Part shown: positions 28,101-37,543 of the stretch, in pieces
Position numbering within the stretch: the stretch's first letter is position 1
Layout of the letters: each line of letters opens with the position of its first letter
Origin: JBJXHN01 sp046233135
Lineage (GTDB): Bacteria > Pseudomonadota > Alphaproteobacteria > Rhodospirillales > Rhodospirillaceae
Length of the DNA stretch: 64,000 nucleotides
NCBI GenBank assembly: GCA_046233135.1
Contig: JBJXHN010000009.1
Location: forward strand, 108,585-172,584
Reading direction: 5' to 3'
The notes under the pieces: generated by a model
Database searches by the model: none
The model's input: the letters and a program-made list of their open reading frames with translations, nothing else
What the model was told of the DNA's origin: nothing
Made by a program: the position numbers and the translations under genes

Positions 28101-31100
28101 GGGAACACCGCCGGCCAATCCCGCCTATAGCGCCACTATCGGCTGGCTCTCCGACGGTCGGCTGGGTGCGGATTTCGACACCTCCCAAGGCCAGACCGAC
28201 GCGGTGTGGATGCGCATCCAACGCGCCTTCGGCCCCCTTCAGGTCGGTGCCTTGGGGGCGGAATGGAATGGCGCGGACAAGGAACTGGGGCTCCTGTTCG
28301 ACGGCGGGCTGAAAACCTCGGGGCTTGATCTGCAGGTTATCGGACTGGATGTGACAATTCCGGTCACCGATCCCACGGACTACGACCAGTACGGCCTCGA
28401 CCTCGCCGGGCTGGCGCTGAATTTTTCCGGCGGCTCGGTCTCGCTTTCCGGGAGCCTGCTCAAGCAGGAAGACCCGCTGGCCTACAACGGCGAACTGAAC
28501 GCCACGGCCGGTTCCCTGGCCTTCGATGCCGTCGGGTCCTATGCTCTGCTGCCGGGCAGTGACAGCAGTCCGGCAGGAAATGCGCCCGACGGCCAAGCCA
28601 CATCGATGTTCGCTTTCGCCGACCTTCAGGGCAAGCTGGGCGGTCCTCCGTCCTTTACCCTTCAGGGACTGGCCGGCGGATTTTCAATCAATCGCGGGAT
28701 CATCTTGCCCGCCGCGTCGGCGGTAACCTCCTTTCCCCTGATCAAGGCGGTCGCCGATCCCGGATATATCGCCTCTGGCAGTTCGCCCGGCCAGGCCCTG
28801 GCGAAACTGTCCACGGTCATGCCGCCTCAGATCGGAGCCAACTGGGCCGCCGCAGGACTGAACGTCTCCACCTATCAACTGGTCGACAGCCTGGCCCTGC
28901 TGATCGTCCGTTTCGGCACTTCGTTTGCCATCGACGCCATCGGGCTGGCCAGGGCCACATTACCCCCGGATCAGTCGCGCTCCGATGCTCTGGCCTATGT
29001 GGAGCTGGGGCTGACCATGAGCTTCGACCCTGACCAGGGCCTGTTCGCCCTTACCGGACAGTTGTCTCCATCGTCCTTCGTGCTGTCCCATGCCTGCCAT
29101 CTGACAGGGGGGTTCGCCGTGCGGGCCTGGTTCGGGTCGAACCCGAACGCCGGAGACTTCGTTATAACCTTCGGGGGATATTCACCCTGGTTCTCTGCCC
29201 CCGCCAGCTATCCTCAGGTTCCACGCGTCGGTTTTCACTGGCATGTCAGCGATGACGTCACGGTGACCGGCGGCGCCTATTTCGCCCTTACCCCGTCGTG
29301 CGTGATGGCTGGCGGTAATCTGGACGCGCAATTTCATTCCGGTCCCCTGAAAGCCTGGTTTAAGGCCGGGGCGGACTTCCTGGCCGCCTGGAAGCCCTTC
29401 TACTACCATGCCAAGGTCAGCGTCGAGGTTGGCGTGTCGTTCACCACCCGCCTGCTGTTCGGTATCAAGGTTACCCTGCGTGCCTCCCTGGGAGCCTATC
29501 TGGAACTGTACGGCCCGCCCACCGGGGGTAAGGTTCACGTCCACTGGTATGTTATCTCGTTTACCATTCCCTTCGGGGCGTCGGAATCGACCAAGCCTGC
29601 TTCGACGATCACCTGGGACAGCTTCGCCCTTCGCTTCCTGCCCCAGGTCACCCACCCCGGCTACAAGACCGCGCAGCCCCTGCTGCTGACCATCCCCGTC
29701 GGAAAGACCAGCACGGGAGCACAGCCGCTCACCGTCCGCCGGGCACCCCTGACCCTGCGGGTTCAAAGCGCCATACCCGCGTCCAAAATCACGTTGTTCG
29801 GATCCGGGCCGACCTTCAGCACGACCGCACCACTCGGCATCCGTCCGACGGGTTCAAGCGACATCACCTCCGGCATGACCATCACGCTCAAGATCTGTGT
29901 CGTCGACCCACAAACGAAGGTGCAAAGCTGGCAAACCGTGTCCCTGTCCGGGCCTGGTTTCACTTGCACCGACCTGCGCGACGGGGCTGCGTCGGCTTTG
30001 TGGTCACCAATCAAGATCAGCGCATCTGAAGCCGCGACCACGATCATCCCTGACGCCCTGTTCGGGGCCGAAATCGCGATGACGGTCGCCGAACCGACAT
30101 ACGGCATCGGTCCCGTCAATCTGAAAGACGCTTTCGGTTATGTGGCGGCAAAGCCCATCCCCCTGCCGCTGGCCGCCATCGCCAGCCCCTCGCCCGCCCC
30201 GGCCCTGTCCCAGACCAGCGCCTTCGCCACCCTGATGAACACCGTCACCGACGCCTCCGTAACGTCGGCCAGAACGGCAATCGCAACCGGCCTGCAAAAT
30301 GCCGGGCTGTCCGCTATTACCGCGCCGAACCTGTCGGTCACCGCCAGCTACGCTGACCGCATTTTGTCGGCCGCACCACAGCTGGTCACCATGGGAACCG
30401 ATGTCGGCGCGGCACCTGTAGCCAGCACCACGGCCCCAGGGACAGGCACGGGGACGGGCACGGACTGTGCAGCCAGCGGATCAACCGGCCCATTGGCCGA
30501 CACGGATATGCTTGCCGCCGCTATGCTCCCGACACCGCGGGACCATGCCCCGGGATCATCCCCGGTGCTGCTGGGACAGGGGCGCTGCCTGATCGCCGGC
30601 GGCACGATTCGCGCAAGGGACGGGCTGCCGGCGCATCAGCGAACCCGCTGGCTGTGGTCGGCGCCCCGCGCCGCAACCCGCCCGACCGAGGCCACCGTCC
30701 TTCCCGGCCGGGTCGCCCTGTTCGATGCAGGAAGCGGCCCCGGCACCGCCAGACTGACCCTGGATATCGACCAGACCTATCCCGTCCGCATCATCGCATT
30801 GGACAGGGTAGATCGCGTCCTGCAAGACGCGATCTACCCCGGGGGCACTGCCGTGACCCTGCCGCATAGCTCCGTCAGGATCGCCGCCCTGTGCCTGCCG
30901 CCGACAAACGCCCCTGCAAACAGCCCCCCCTCAGCCCAGTTGACTGGATGGACCATCGAAAGTCGGTGGCTGTCCGTGGCACCAACCCGCCTGGTGGCGC
31001 CAGGATGCCGGGTCTTTTCACGTGGTACCCTACCCCTCGGCACCCCTTTCAGCGATGGCCCCCTGGCGCCATCCGCCGTTCTGGCCGCCGACCGCCTGGA

Positions 31101-31500
31101 AACGACGTCAGGCACCCAGATACCCGGACTGGTCGAAACCGTGTTCCCCCAGGGAGCGGCTACAGTCGCGGTTATCCTGTCCTCGGCCGACAGGGACACC
31201 CCTGTGGACATTATGGTCGCCGCCGTTCCCGGCGAAAACCGGTCTCCTGTCACAACTTTGGAGCGCGGGAACCGGACCATCCTTCTGCTGGCCGGGGCCG
31301 TTGATCAGCCGGTCGCCGTCCGCGTGGCCGCACTGGACGGACTGGCGGGGGTCCTGGCCAGCGATGCAGCGGCAGGCCATCTGGCAGAGCACTGGGACGA
31401 CATGACAGTCACCACCGACGCCGTTCCGGCCAGTACTGCGGCTATCGGCATGCTGCGGATCTGCCGGATCTCCGACGACGACGTCACCTCCGCCACATAA
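22159..31500 (+). CDS. Giant DUF6603-domain repeat protein
   Basis: A 3,113-residue protein rich in Gly, Ala, Ser, Thr and Leu, with no signal peptide or membrane helix that I can see. The first ~1,900 residues are built of long beta-rich repeats; one recognisable unit recurs about every 270 residues (near 337, 613 and 878) as a D-P-W/I-x-V/I-P block followed by a LGL strand. Residues about 1988-2500 match DUF6603: FADLQGKLGGPPSFTLQGLA, GGFSINRGIILPA, YFALTPSCVMAGGNLDA and WKPFYYHAKVSVEVGVSF. About 600 further residues follow. Start ATG at 22159 has AAGGG eight bases upstream; a GTG ten codons earlier is unsupported. It heads a four-gene operon of equally odd proteins. DUF6603 has no known function, so none is assigned. 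Confidence 0.88.
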   Translation: MDDIIVSAKDIDPSVLQLSLAAGLLQRTDPTSQDYTVSTAWFSDPVRHTGMALAANESALPGLLCHLIGANTGSAMNIPAQSPGRLGTWYPLATGPDKTTATAPVCGPCLVSSPAASGGTMLGLGFTTERQVAAASEDETDLTVRLWGILPAVILNNGITAALADSDQGILLGIELAATTGTLASGGGLSLSGVRLSADLTPSATSAPVAVSIDVLGLQLPGQTAPANISLTTLTGKDQIDAIRGLITVALARVLGKAAPQLGALAPLLGFGGQVGTFGSVPPLNWLGLIAAARNNTVTTLFTDWLRKIAGTPSTLRAWGAAFGMLACGSATPQVSGSGNTGDPITVPLVRLGDTDKAPSYGLALTLASSVDKGGTCHFMPGLSLSIKPMALGTASQMTLGADLTLADLALGSTRTSATLAPCTAGITLSSTTSGQALFTATVDGQTYTVGSLYAGLEVSLSGTGGQMLPRFDLTDVSVGGSTHATVNLLRPDAVAAMADAALGSAVSSALNTLLDSSTDGPGRALAALLGLTSPTRTADSDNWPESLAPPLAGSSLADNIAAPVEALKTWYGALLTSTETVDDVAPAGWLVAMLGTLLSTGGAGCAAPTGSGTDADPWLVPIGSSDTTANLRATASGALGAPTGLVLGLAVATPVPPDRSSSLSLSIGLDALSLETSGTPAVLSIGTAFPGFDVVLSLPSGVSAPFGSEATLSVTNALASVAWQRAGGWSWTLAAGTPTLSRHGTTLATGESLCFDGTGSLSAQVTGSGAATFAPLLAGIAGLSLLRSGGRAGLLADGWLGLIGDLGSSMPAGISWPADMPTLAPTGFDDPLSQLRTQLSAILATSDKAAAAFGLLAWALDSTTTTAPPITVPAKGAPWRIPLPGAGGLDLAVLVGSGSDPVTLGLIHSLSPAPADGITPTIDLTLLAPALTGGAAVPTLSLTALLAGTDDDLIPNHLSSLKVGLTLSLTGDTPTITPTLIAQPADGSKAVGVTASEAAPSLSPAETTTLAELTNAGLTALCKAYGGNTSLTLLWSVLEGLGLAIQAAPAAGASDSPPIYGLSPGGWQHLTADPEGFLAGATETLLTDSAQWTSLQTLFSQVTGVTIPSLPAPLAGLLAGLGLITSRDGCALPVPHAILDVLANPITAMPARLSSLTGSPPLRATLANALADATVTASCGLVSLTATNGNRISLSLCDTITIGSLLQLGGTLSVDLAETSLSADLSITIPEIATTLTFGLTGQGAGPATLSAALALGQDTDGLTPVSLPLWPDDSTTFLSALADIGPLMVLTEAVGAALTTALQADPLATKIAGGLGLEVTDADGTPRISLPLQMVTDPAGWLQTRSVLGSDGKSFNITQVASFLGSLPTSTATSGLRLVSRAEGVAVTGLPYGLELAVTAVETVGDPESSQIVLAPSIGNLPLSDGLSLTNLDLGLTLSPAFLPGATAALTLGGTLPAGSTSFRVIAGYNNGFTLSLSQGDEAPLQLLPFQGWTGFATRLAGKVVRSLVTDLTGQLLARLQGTGAGSFTKTLTEAAANLDVASLMSSLVQAYDASGTVDASAMETAAWAWLKPQLTTTPSQVAEAVASVLSGAISGVSSSGGFVCFTPPGACPVTVKVGSNGTTAGVWLSATLKLDEALSLTLAPSGVGIDLTSGAPAFLTGLTVAASLDGTAGPALCLTCASGNAPTLTFDPLGGGESGSDLAAELMPTPFPGEGGLTGWLTQLTLHALPRYAASTLLSSAGVKSWLADGLADGKLPAPGPVLAAAGVLTQSGEAYALASPASLKTLGTGPFLGKLVLALFTKTTTLVSFTDGGRLTVGPGTNNGTCVLDLQLPSCGPDSSRYQLQIGSSTATQWIDLAGGTAKQINPGLSLSLPIGDDGPDFSALSVAATNVGVSLQGDGGKPVFSLSGVSLKAVAAYGLLNLDFASSDPLSSFGGGVVLEQLAFSVSPATVGGTSANPVAQSLLGSGSAGGDDPSSGTPPANPAYSATIGWLSDGRLGADFDTSQGQTDAVWMRIQRAFGPLQVGALGAEWNGADKELGLLFDGGLKTSGLDLQVIGLDVTIPVTDPTDYDQYGLDLAGLALNFSGGSVSLSGSLLKQEDPLAYNGELNATAGSLAFDAVGSYALLPGSDSSPAGNAPDGQATSMFAFADLQGKLGGPPSFTLQGLAGGFSINRGIILPAASAVTSFPLIKAVADPGYIASGSSPGQALAKLSTVMPPQIGANWAAAGLNVSTYQLVDSLALLIVRFGTSFAIDAIGLARATLPPDQSRSDALAYVELGLTMSFDPDQGLFALTGQLSPSSFVLSHACHLTGGFAVRAWFGSNPNAGDFVITFGGYSPWFSAPASYPQVPRVGFHWHVSDDVTVTGGAYFALTPSCVMAGGNLDAQFHSGPLKAWFKAGADFLAAWKPFYYHAKVSVEVGVSFTTRLLFGIKVTLRASLGAYLELYGPPTGGKVHVHWYVISFTIPFGASESTKPASTITWDSFALRFLPQVTHPGYKTAQPLLLTIPVGKTSTGAQPLTVRRAPLTLRVQSAIPASKITLFGSGPTFSTTAPLGIRPTGSSDITSGMTITLKICVVDPQTKVQSWQTVSLSGPGFTCTDLRDGAASALWSPIKISASEAATTIIPDALFGAEIAMTVAEPTYGIGPVNLKDAFGYVAAKPIPLPLAAIASPSPAPALSQTSAFATLMNTVTDASVTSARTAIATGLQNAGLSAITAPNLSVTASYADRILSAAPQLVTMGTDVGAAPVASTTAPGTGTGTGTDCAASGSTGPLADTDMLAAAMLPTPRDHAPGSSPVLLGQGRCLIAGGTIRARDGLPAHQRTRWLWSAPRAATRPTEATVLPGRVALFDAGSGPGTARLTLDIDQTYPVRIIALDRVDRVLQDAIYPGGTAVTLPHSSVRIAALCLPPTNAPANSPPSAQLTGWTIESRWLSVAPTRLVAPGCRVFSRGTLPLGTPFSDGPLAPSAVLAADRLETTSGTQIPGLVETVFPQGAATVAVILSSADRDTPVDIMVAAVPGENRSPVTTLERGNRTILLLAGAVDQPVAVRVAALDGLAGVLASDAAAGHLAEHWDDMTVTTDAVPASTAAIGMLRICRISDDDVTSAT

Positions 31501-31531
31501 GTGCGGTGCAAGGAAACGAAAGGACCCGCGC

Positions 31532-33613
31532 ATGTCACAGCTTGCACCCGCCCCTGGACAGATCAGCTTCTTTCAGGCAGACCAGCCAGCCCTGAATGCT
31601 GGCGCATATCAGCTGAGCGTCGAACAGACTATGGGTAATCTCGACCTTCGGCAGACACCGTTCCCGTTCACCCAGACCATTGCCTTTACCATCGACGGCA
31701 CCCGGTTTTCTCTGACGCCCGATCAGCTGTCCGGCGTTTTCCCGCCGGCCGGTGTTCCCGGACAGTGGAGCGACACCCTGCCAATGGTGATTCTCAACGC
31801 TCCCTCTCTGCCGTGGGAGCGGACCCTGACCGGTGCGGCGCCGTCAGACGACAGCCAGCCCACACCCTGGCTGGCATTGCTGACCGTAACGCCCGATGAT
31901 CTTGGAATCCTTTCCAGCGCCACCCCGACGGCCGTCACCACGGTCGCCGATCTGATCACCCCTGGCAGCGGGATCGCGGGTCCGGACCTGGGCAGCCTGG
32001 ACAGCACGACCTCCGCCCGCTCCATCACCACAATTGACCTGCCTGTCAGCCTGTTCAACGCCATCGCGCCAACCGTTGACGACCTGCCGCTGCTCGCCCA
32101 CGTCCGAGCCGTCAACACCGATGGCCGCGCCGAATTGGGCGTCAGCGAGAGCGGCACCTGTTCTGTGGTGACCGGCAACCGGTTTCCCCAGGCCGATGCG
32201 ACGAATTTCATGTTCCTTGTTTCTCTTGAAGGTGTCTACAAGGCCCTGGCGCAGGCCTCCACCCTGGATCCCCCGACGGCCGTCCGCCTCGCCGTCCTGA
32301 CCTGGTGGCGGGTTGTGGCCACCGCCCAAACCGCCAGTTTCCTGGATACCATTCAGGCCCTGCCGCATCGCGGCGGTGTCGGCCTGCTGGCGCTTGACGG
32401 ATCCGGAACATCAGACGCTGCAGCCGCAACCCTGGCCTTGGGATACAGCCCCGTGACCTGGGCCATGCGGTCGGGTGAAACCACCACGGCGTGGTATCGG
32501 GGTCCCTGCGTCCCGGTCACCGTGACGGCGAGTGCCACTGCGCCCTATCTGACCGCCGATCAGGCCCTGCACTATGACCCTGCAACGGGCATGTTCGATG
32601 CCTCCCTTGCAGCGGCCTTCGAGATCGGCCGGCTGTCCGCGCTCGCCGCCCCCGAGTTTCTGCGCGCCCTTTACGACTGGCGGAACGACACAATCCGCGC
32701 TGCCCTGGCGGCCGCCGGAAACCAGCCGGCCGCAGCGCGGACCGCGCTGGCGAACGCATCACCGTCTGATCTTCCTGCACCGCCGGCGCCCCTTTTGGAC
32801 TGGCTGGCCGCCCTGGTCCGGTTGGAAGGCTTGCCCTTTGCCTATATCATCCCCGCCGCCGAGCTGCTGCCGCCTGAATCCTTGCGCTTTTTCCTGATTG
32901 ACCAGAACTGGCTGAAACGTCTGGCCGGTGGCGCCCTGGGGGTTGGCCTGGCCGACGACACCGCCACCCTGCACTACCTGGCCACCTACGAAGCAACGGT
33001 CCTGCAAACCCTTCGGCAGGCCGTCAGTGGTCAGGCGCCCCCAGGCACTTCAGCTGCCACATCCTCATCGACGACCGCGACCACAGATCCCCTGCCGCCG
33101 ATCACGGGGCTGCTCCTGCGGTCGCAGCTGGTATCCTCGTTTCCCACCATGAAGGTTGCCGCCTGCGCTGCGGACGGTACGGCCCTGACCTGTATTCGTA
33201 TGGAGCGGCTGTCCGCCTCCGTTCTGTTTGTTCTCTACCTCGGTGTCCCGGAAACCGTGACCTTCTCGGAACCTCCGGAGACCCTTCAATTCGGAGTGGT
33301 CTCCTCTGGCGACAGCTCTCAGATCTTCCTGCGCGGCCTGGGGTGGGATGACACCCCTGCTGGCAGCGAACTGTCCCAGGCCCCTTCGATCACGCCAACC
33401 TTGCGACCCTCGACCGCCTATCCGGGGGTTTTGGATGTCTCTGCCACAGCCAACGCCCTGTGCAGCGCCTTACAGACCCGTAGCGCCCTGCCCGACGGGC
33501 CGTCCACGCTGAATTCTGCCCAATTCGCGATCCAGATGGTGCGGTCCGCCGGCGAACAAGCCTTCTCCTGGCCCTCGCCTTCCCCGTCTTCCGGAAACAC
33601 AGGTGCCCCATGA
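31532..33613 (+). CDS. Unrecognised 693-residue protein of the DUF6603 operon
   Basis: I do not recognise a family. The 693-residue product starts MSQLAPAPGQISFFQADQPA, has no signal peptide or membrane helix, and is mostly mixed alpha/beta with Ala/Leu/Thr-rich strands. Features are a strand-rich first 230 residues (FPFTQTIAFTIDGTRFSLTP), a more helical middle (LPFAYIIPAAELLPPESLRF) and a C-terminal strand region. AAAGGAC precedes the start at good distance. It begins 31 bases after the giant gene and its stop overlaps the start of the next gene by ATGA, so production is coupled to the third protein; a shared complex is plausible. Confidence 0.85.
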   Translation: MSQLAPAPGQISFFQADQPALNAGAYQLSVEQTMGNLDLRQTPFPFTQTIAFTIDGTRFSLTPDQLSGVFPPAGVPGQWSDTLPMVILNAPSLPWERTLTGAAPSDDSQPTPWLALLTVTPDDLGILSSATPTAVTTVADLITPGSGIAGPDLGSLDSTTSARSITTIDLPVSLFNAIAPTVDDLPLLAHVRAVNTDGRAELGVSESGTCSVVTGNRFPQADATNFMFLVSLEGVYKALAQASTLDPPTAVRLAVLTWWRVVATAQTASFLDTIQALPHRGGVGLLALDGSGTSDAAAATLALGYSPVTWAMRSGETTTAWYRGPCVPVTVTASATAPYLTADQALHYDPATGMFDASLAAAFEIGRLSALAAPEFLRALYDWRNDTIRAALAAAGNQPAAARTALANASPSDLPAPPAPLLDWLAALVRLEGLPFAYIIPAAELLPPESLRFFLIDQNWLKRLAGGALGVGLADDTATLHYLATYEATVLQTLRQAVSGQAPPGTSAATSSSTTATTDPLPPITGLLLRSQLVSSFPTMKVAACAADGTALTCIRMERLSASVLFVLYLGVPETVTFSEPPETLQFGVVSSGDSSQIFLRGLGWDDTPAGSELSQAPSITPTLRPSTAYPGVLDVSATANALCSALQTRSALPDGPSTLNSAQFAIQMVRSAGEQAFSWPSPSPSSGNTGAP

Positions 33614-36600
33614 CATCCGCATTGCCCCAACCAGAAACCTCGCTTTGGGCGGGTCCCCGCCTGATCGTGCCGACGCGGATCGACTGCCTGCTGGTAGGAA
33701 CCGGGAACCAGGACGGCCAGTGGGGAACGGTAAACCTGGACTACTCCACGCTGAACAGCGCTTCGCCCTTCAACAGCGTCAGCCTTTCTGCCGAACCACC
33801 GGCGACCGGCGCCTATCTGCATTTCACCCTGCCCGCCGCCCTGCGGCACGGGACCCAGGATGGTGAAGGCGCCCTGAGTTTCCCGCAAATCCCCAATCGC
33901 TGGCTTGTGACGCGCCTTGTCACGGCCAGTGCGACCGACAACACGGCACCGACGATTACCGCCTGGATCATTGAAAGCGACTATCTGAACGCTCCCGGTG
34001 CGCCGGTCACCTGGCCGGTGCAAAGCACCACCAACGAAGACACGCCCTATCAGGTCGCCGGGCTCGGTCGCTGCCTGCCGCTTTCCGAATGGAACGGTGC
34101 CGAACCGGCCAGCAGTGCCACGCTGACGGCTGCCGCACCCGGAGCGATCAGTTGGACGGCCAGCTACAGCAGTACCGTCAATGTGCTGTCCTTATACGAC
34201 CCCCTGACCGACAGCCAGATCCCCGCCACGGCGACCCCCGGCAAACCCGTTGCGATCAGTTACATGGTGATCGGCTGGTATCAGCCCCCATCGGACGATC
34301 CTCTGCTCTGCGCCACCACACCCGATCAGACCGGCTTCACATCTCAGGCAGACTGGCAGGCGGTGATGACCGGCTTCAACTGGACCGTGGCATCGGGACT
34401 AAGCGCCGCCCAGCAGGACTGGGCAGACTGGCAGGACTCCCATCCGCAGTCCGGCCTGTCATCTCTGCCCGCTGCCCAACAGACCCTGCCGGCGCAGATG
34501 CTGTGCCACGGGTTGGTGCTCGACCTGTCGTGGGAAGGTGCGGAAACCGCCTATCCCATCGGGCTGGATACCGGCTCTCTTGACGGCTTCAATCTGGCCT
34601 TCGGCCGCAGCCCGGCGGAATCGATCTCTTCCTGGCTGGCCACGGCCATCACATCAGAAGCCGGCGAGACCGACCTGTCGACCGAAAACCTGACCAATCT
34701 GCTTATCGCGGTGTTCGGTGATTTCGTCGACGCATGGCAAATCGCACAAAAGGGATCTGACGCTGCCTTCGAAGTCCGTGCGCAGGCCGATCGCTTCACC
34801 CCGGAGTCCGGCGGGACCACGTATATCGTGACCCCGGCGGCACCGACCACGGCAAACGATCCCGCCGGCTCCAACCCGCCGGTCCCAACGGATCCGCAGG
34901 GGACGTCGCTCAATCTGTCGCTGACGGCGGTGGAAACCCTCGCCGAGCTAAACGCTAAAGCCGCAACGGCCAACCAGATCAGCGCCAGGATTGACGCCTG
35001 CAACTGGCAGGTCCAGGCCCTGACCTATCAGCTCACCTACGGGACCTTGAATCCGCCGTCCGGTCCGTTCGGTCCCTTCGCCTTTGACGCGACGCCCTAC
35101 AACGATGCCCTCAGCGCCCTGTCAGCGACCCTGACGACCGAGCAAAACAGCCTGGCCGACATTCAGCAGGATATCGCCAACATACTGAAAACGCTGGAAA
35201 CTGGCATCGGCCCCGCGTACGAGGTTACACAGGTACAAAACCCGCCGCTGCTCAGCCCGAACGCACCATCGCTGACCATCGCCGGCCCCGGGATCAATCC
35301 AGCCTATGCCACACCGGCACAGGCGCTGCCATCCCTGGAAACCCGGATGACTGGACAGGAACTGTCCGGACTGACTCTTCAATACACCTTCAGCGGATCG
35401 TCGGACCCCACCAAGGCCACGGTTTCCACGGCGCAGATCCTTGCCGCCCTGTCGATCCCCGCCCCGGCAACATCCGGTTCGGTGCTTCCAAAGGAATTCC
35501 CCGCCCTGCTGGCCGAAGCCATTCTGCTCGACCCCGCCTGCAACCCGTTCCTGTCCAAACTGTTTGCCCGGGCCACCGGACTGGAGACCCTCTCCGCGTC
35601 GGATCAGGAGGCGATTGCCACGCTGATCGGCGATCAGCAGCAAGCCGTCTATCCATCTTCGGCTGTGGACGACCCGGACCACGATGCGGTGGCTGCCGCA
35701 GCCGGGACCTTCACCGGCGTGGCACCGGCAGCCACATGCGTCCAGACCGGTTATGGCCAGCCCTGGCTACCGCTGTTCGTCCAATGGAACGCCACGTGGT
35801 ATGCCTCCGGCACCACGCCGGCCGACATGCTCCAGGGATGGCAAGCCGAAGGAAACCGCTACACCTATACGGGCGCGCTGCCGTCGAAAACCGATAGCGG
35901 CACACTGCTGGGCGGCACCACCCTGGTCAGCACCGCGGTGGCCCAGGGTCTGGCGTCCCGGCTGGATGCCTTCCTGGCAGCTTCCCCCCAGATCGACAGT
36001 TCAGTCATCTCGGCGCTAACGCACGCGCAGACCCTGCTGACGACGAATGATGTGATGGTGCAAGTCCTTGGCGGTTTCGAAAGCCGGTTCATGGGGCAAA
36101 TCGACATCCCGACACAGCTGACCTCATCGGACCAGACGCTGCAGACCGCCCTGAACGATGCCCTCGGCCTGGTTCCGGTTGCGACCCCGGAGGCGATCTT
36201 TCAGCCCTTCCGGGCCGGCCTGATCACGGTGGAAAGCCTGAAGGTCTATGACACCTTCGGCCAGATCTGGAGCATCACCGTCGACGGTGATGCCAACACG
36301 ACGGTCAGTGCCGCCCCTTCGCTGCAGATCGACAACGCCCAGTTCTATCTGGCCGCCCCACCAGCGTTTGCCCAGCCCATCCAGCTTTCCATCGATCTGA
36401 TTTCGGCAACCCCCGTCTCCCTGTCCTCCGCTCCCCCAGCAGCGGTGCCGACAAACAGCGCCAACCTGACTAGCCCGATCATCGGATGGCTCCTGCCCAA
36501 CAGGATCGACCAGTCAATCCTGATATTTGATCCCGACGGCACGGCAAAGGGCTCCATCCGGGCTGTGCTGACAGATGCCGGCAGCGGACTGATCTGGGAG

Positions 36601-37515
36601 CCCGAGCCAGGCAGGGCGACACCGTTCGGCACCCTCCCGCAGGTCACCAATGCAGAGTTTCTGACCTTTCTGCAAACCTTGCTCGCCACCGGGTCGACCA
36701 CGGGCGACACGGCCCTTCAGGCCCTGATCGGCCTGATTGATGCCGGTCGCTGGTCCGTGTCGGCCGGTCCCCAGCCGCTGAACGGTGTCCTGCCGCAGAT
36801 GCTGGGCACACCGGTGGCTGTGGTTACGGCAGAGGTGTCTCTGACCCGGCCCGGTCCGAACATGCTCGATCCCGTCACCCTGAAGGATGGGTCCTCTGCC
36901 AGCCAGCCCGACGTGGACGCCGTCAGCCTTATCACCACCTTCGGAGATGCGGGTCTACCCGGAAACGGCGTGGTCGGATACTACGTCGATGGGGACTACA
37001 GCACGATCAACGCCGCCCTGAATTACGACCCGGCCTTGAGCGGCGCGATGGAACAGACCGTCGTTTCTGTTCTCGGCAGAACAGCGGCAGCGTCGCTGTC
37101 ATCCTATGTGGTTACCGAAGGCGGGATTACCCTGTCGCCCAATGCCGCGCCCACCAAAGTGACCCTGCTGGTGGACCCACGCGGCGGCATACCGGCCATC
37201 TGCCCCGCACTACCCGTGGCCTGGAGCCATGTGCCTTCGGCAATGATCTCCGGCCCGCTGGAAACCATGCTCGCCGACTTCCGGACCGGACCGGTTCTGA
37301 CACCGCCCACTGGCATCAGCCTGCCCCTGCCCGGCGGGAACGGCAGCGCCTGGAGTTGGTCGTCCCTGTCAGGCCCGGACTGGCAGACCACACCCGGACT
37401 GGTGCCTTCTGACCCGACTCCGAAGCTGCCTTCCCAGCCGGCCATGCTGCGCGATGGCTGGCTGGTTCTCTCCGACACCTTTGATTCCGATACAGCCGGC
37501 TCGGACGCCTCCTGA
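33610..37515 (+). CDS. Unrecognised 1,301-residue protein of the DUF6603 operon
   Basis: No family recognised. The 1,301-residue product has no signal or membrane segment. The first ~420 residues look beta-rich with many Trp and Tyr (for example PVAISYMVIGWYQPPSDDP). A helical, possibly coiled-coil stretch occupies about 440-530 (ARIDACNWQVQALTYQL, then EQNSLADIQQDIANILKTLE). The remainder alternates strands and loops, including IGWLLPNRIDQSILIFDPDG and TLLVDPRGGIPAICPALPV. Start and stop are coupled to both neighbours (ATGA overlap upstream, 28 bases downstream). Its size and coupling suggest a structural partner of the DUF6603 protein rather than an enzyme, which is inference. Confidence 0.85.
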   Translation: MTSALPQPETSLWAGPRLIVPTRIDCLLVGTGNQDGQWGTVNLDYSTLNSASPFNSVSLSAEPPATGAYLHFTLPAALRHGTQDGEGALSFPQIPNRWLVTRLVTASATDNTAPTITAWIIESDYLNAPGAPVTWPVQSTTNEDTPYQVAGLGRCLPLSEWNGAEPASSATLTAAAPGAISWTASYSSTVNVLSLYDPLTDSQIPATATPGKPVAISYMVIGWYQPPSDDPLLCATTPDQTGFTSQADWQAVMTGFNWTVASGLSAAQQDWADWQDSHPQSGLSSLPAAQQTLPAQMLCHGLVLDLSWEGAETAYPIGLDTGSLDGFNLAFGRSPAESISSWLATAITSEAGETDLSTENLTNLLIAVFGDFVDAWQIAQKGSDAAFEVRAQADRFTPESGGTTYIVTPAAPTTANDPAGSNPPVPTDPQGTSLNLSLTAVETLAELNAKAATANQISARIDACNWQVQALTYQLTYGTLNPPSGPFGPFAFDATPYNDALSALSATLTTEQNSLADIQQDIANILKTLETGIGPAYEVTQVQNPPLLSPNAPSLTIAGPGINPAYATPAQALPSLETRMTGQELSGLTLQYTFSGSSDPTKATVSTAQILAALSIPAPATSGSVLPKEFPALLAEAILLDPACNPFLSKLFARATGLETLSASDQEAIATLIGDQQQAVYPSSAVDDPDHDAVAAAAGTFTGVAPAATCVQTGYGQPWLPLFVQWNATWYASGTTPADMLQGWQAEGNRYTYTGALPSKTDSGTLLGGTTLVSTAVAQGLASRLDAFLAASPQIDSSVISALTHAQTLLTTNDVMVQVLGGFESRFMGQIDIPTQLTSSDQTLQTALNDALGLVPVATPEAIFQPFRAGLITVESLKVYDTFGQIWSITVDGDANTTVSAAPSLQIDNAQFYLAAPPAFAQPIQLSIDLISATPVSLSSAPPAAVPTNSANLTSPIIGWLLPNRIDQSILIFDPDGTAKGSIRAVLTDAGSGLIWEPEPGRATPFGTLPQVTNAEFLTFLQTLLATGSTTGDTALQALIGLIDAGRWSVSAGPQPLNGVLPQMLGTPVAVVTAEVSLTRPGPNMLDPVTLKDGSSASQPDVDAVSLITTFGDAGLPGNGVVGYYVDGDYSTINAALNYDPALSGAMEQTVVSVLGRTAAASLSSYVVTEGGITLSPNAAPTKVTLLVDPRGGIPAICPALPVAWSHVPSAMISGPLETMLADFRTGPVLTPPTGISLPLPGGNGSAWSWSSLSGPDWQTTPGLVPSDPTPKLPSQPAMLRDGWLVLSDTFDSDTAGSDAS

Positions 37516-37543
37516 GCCCCGCCCATTCTTCGAGGACTTCGCC

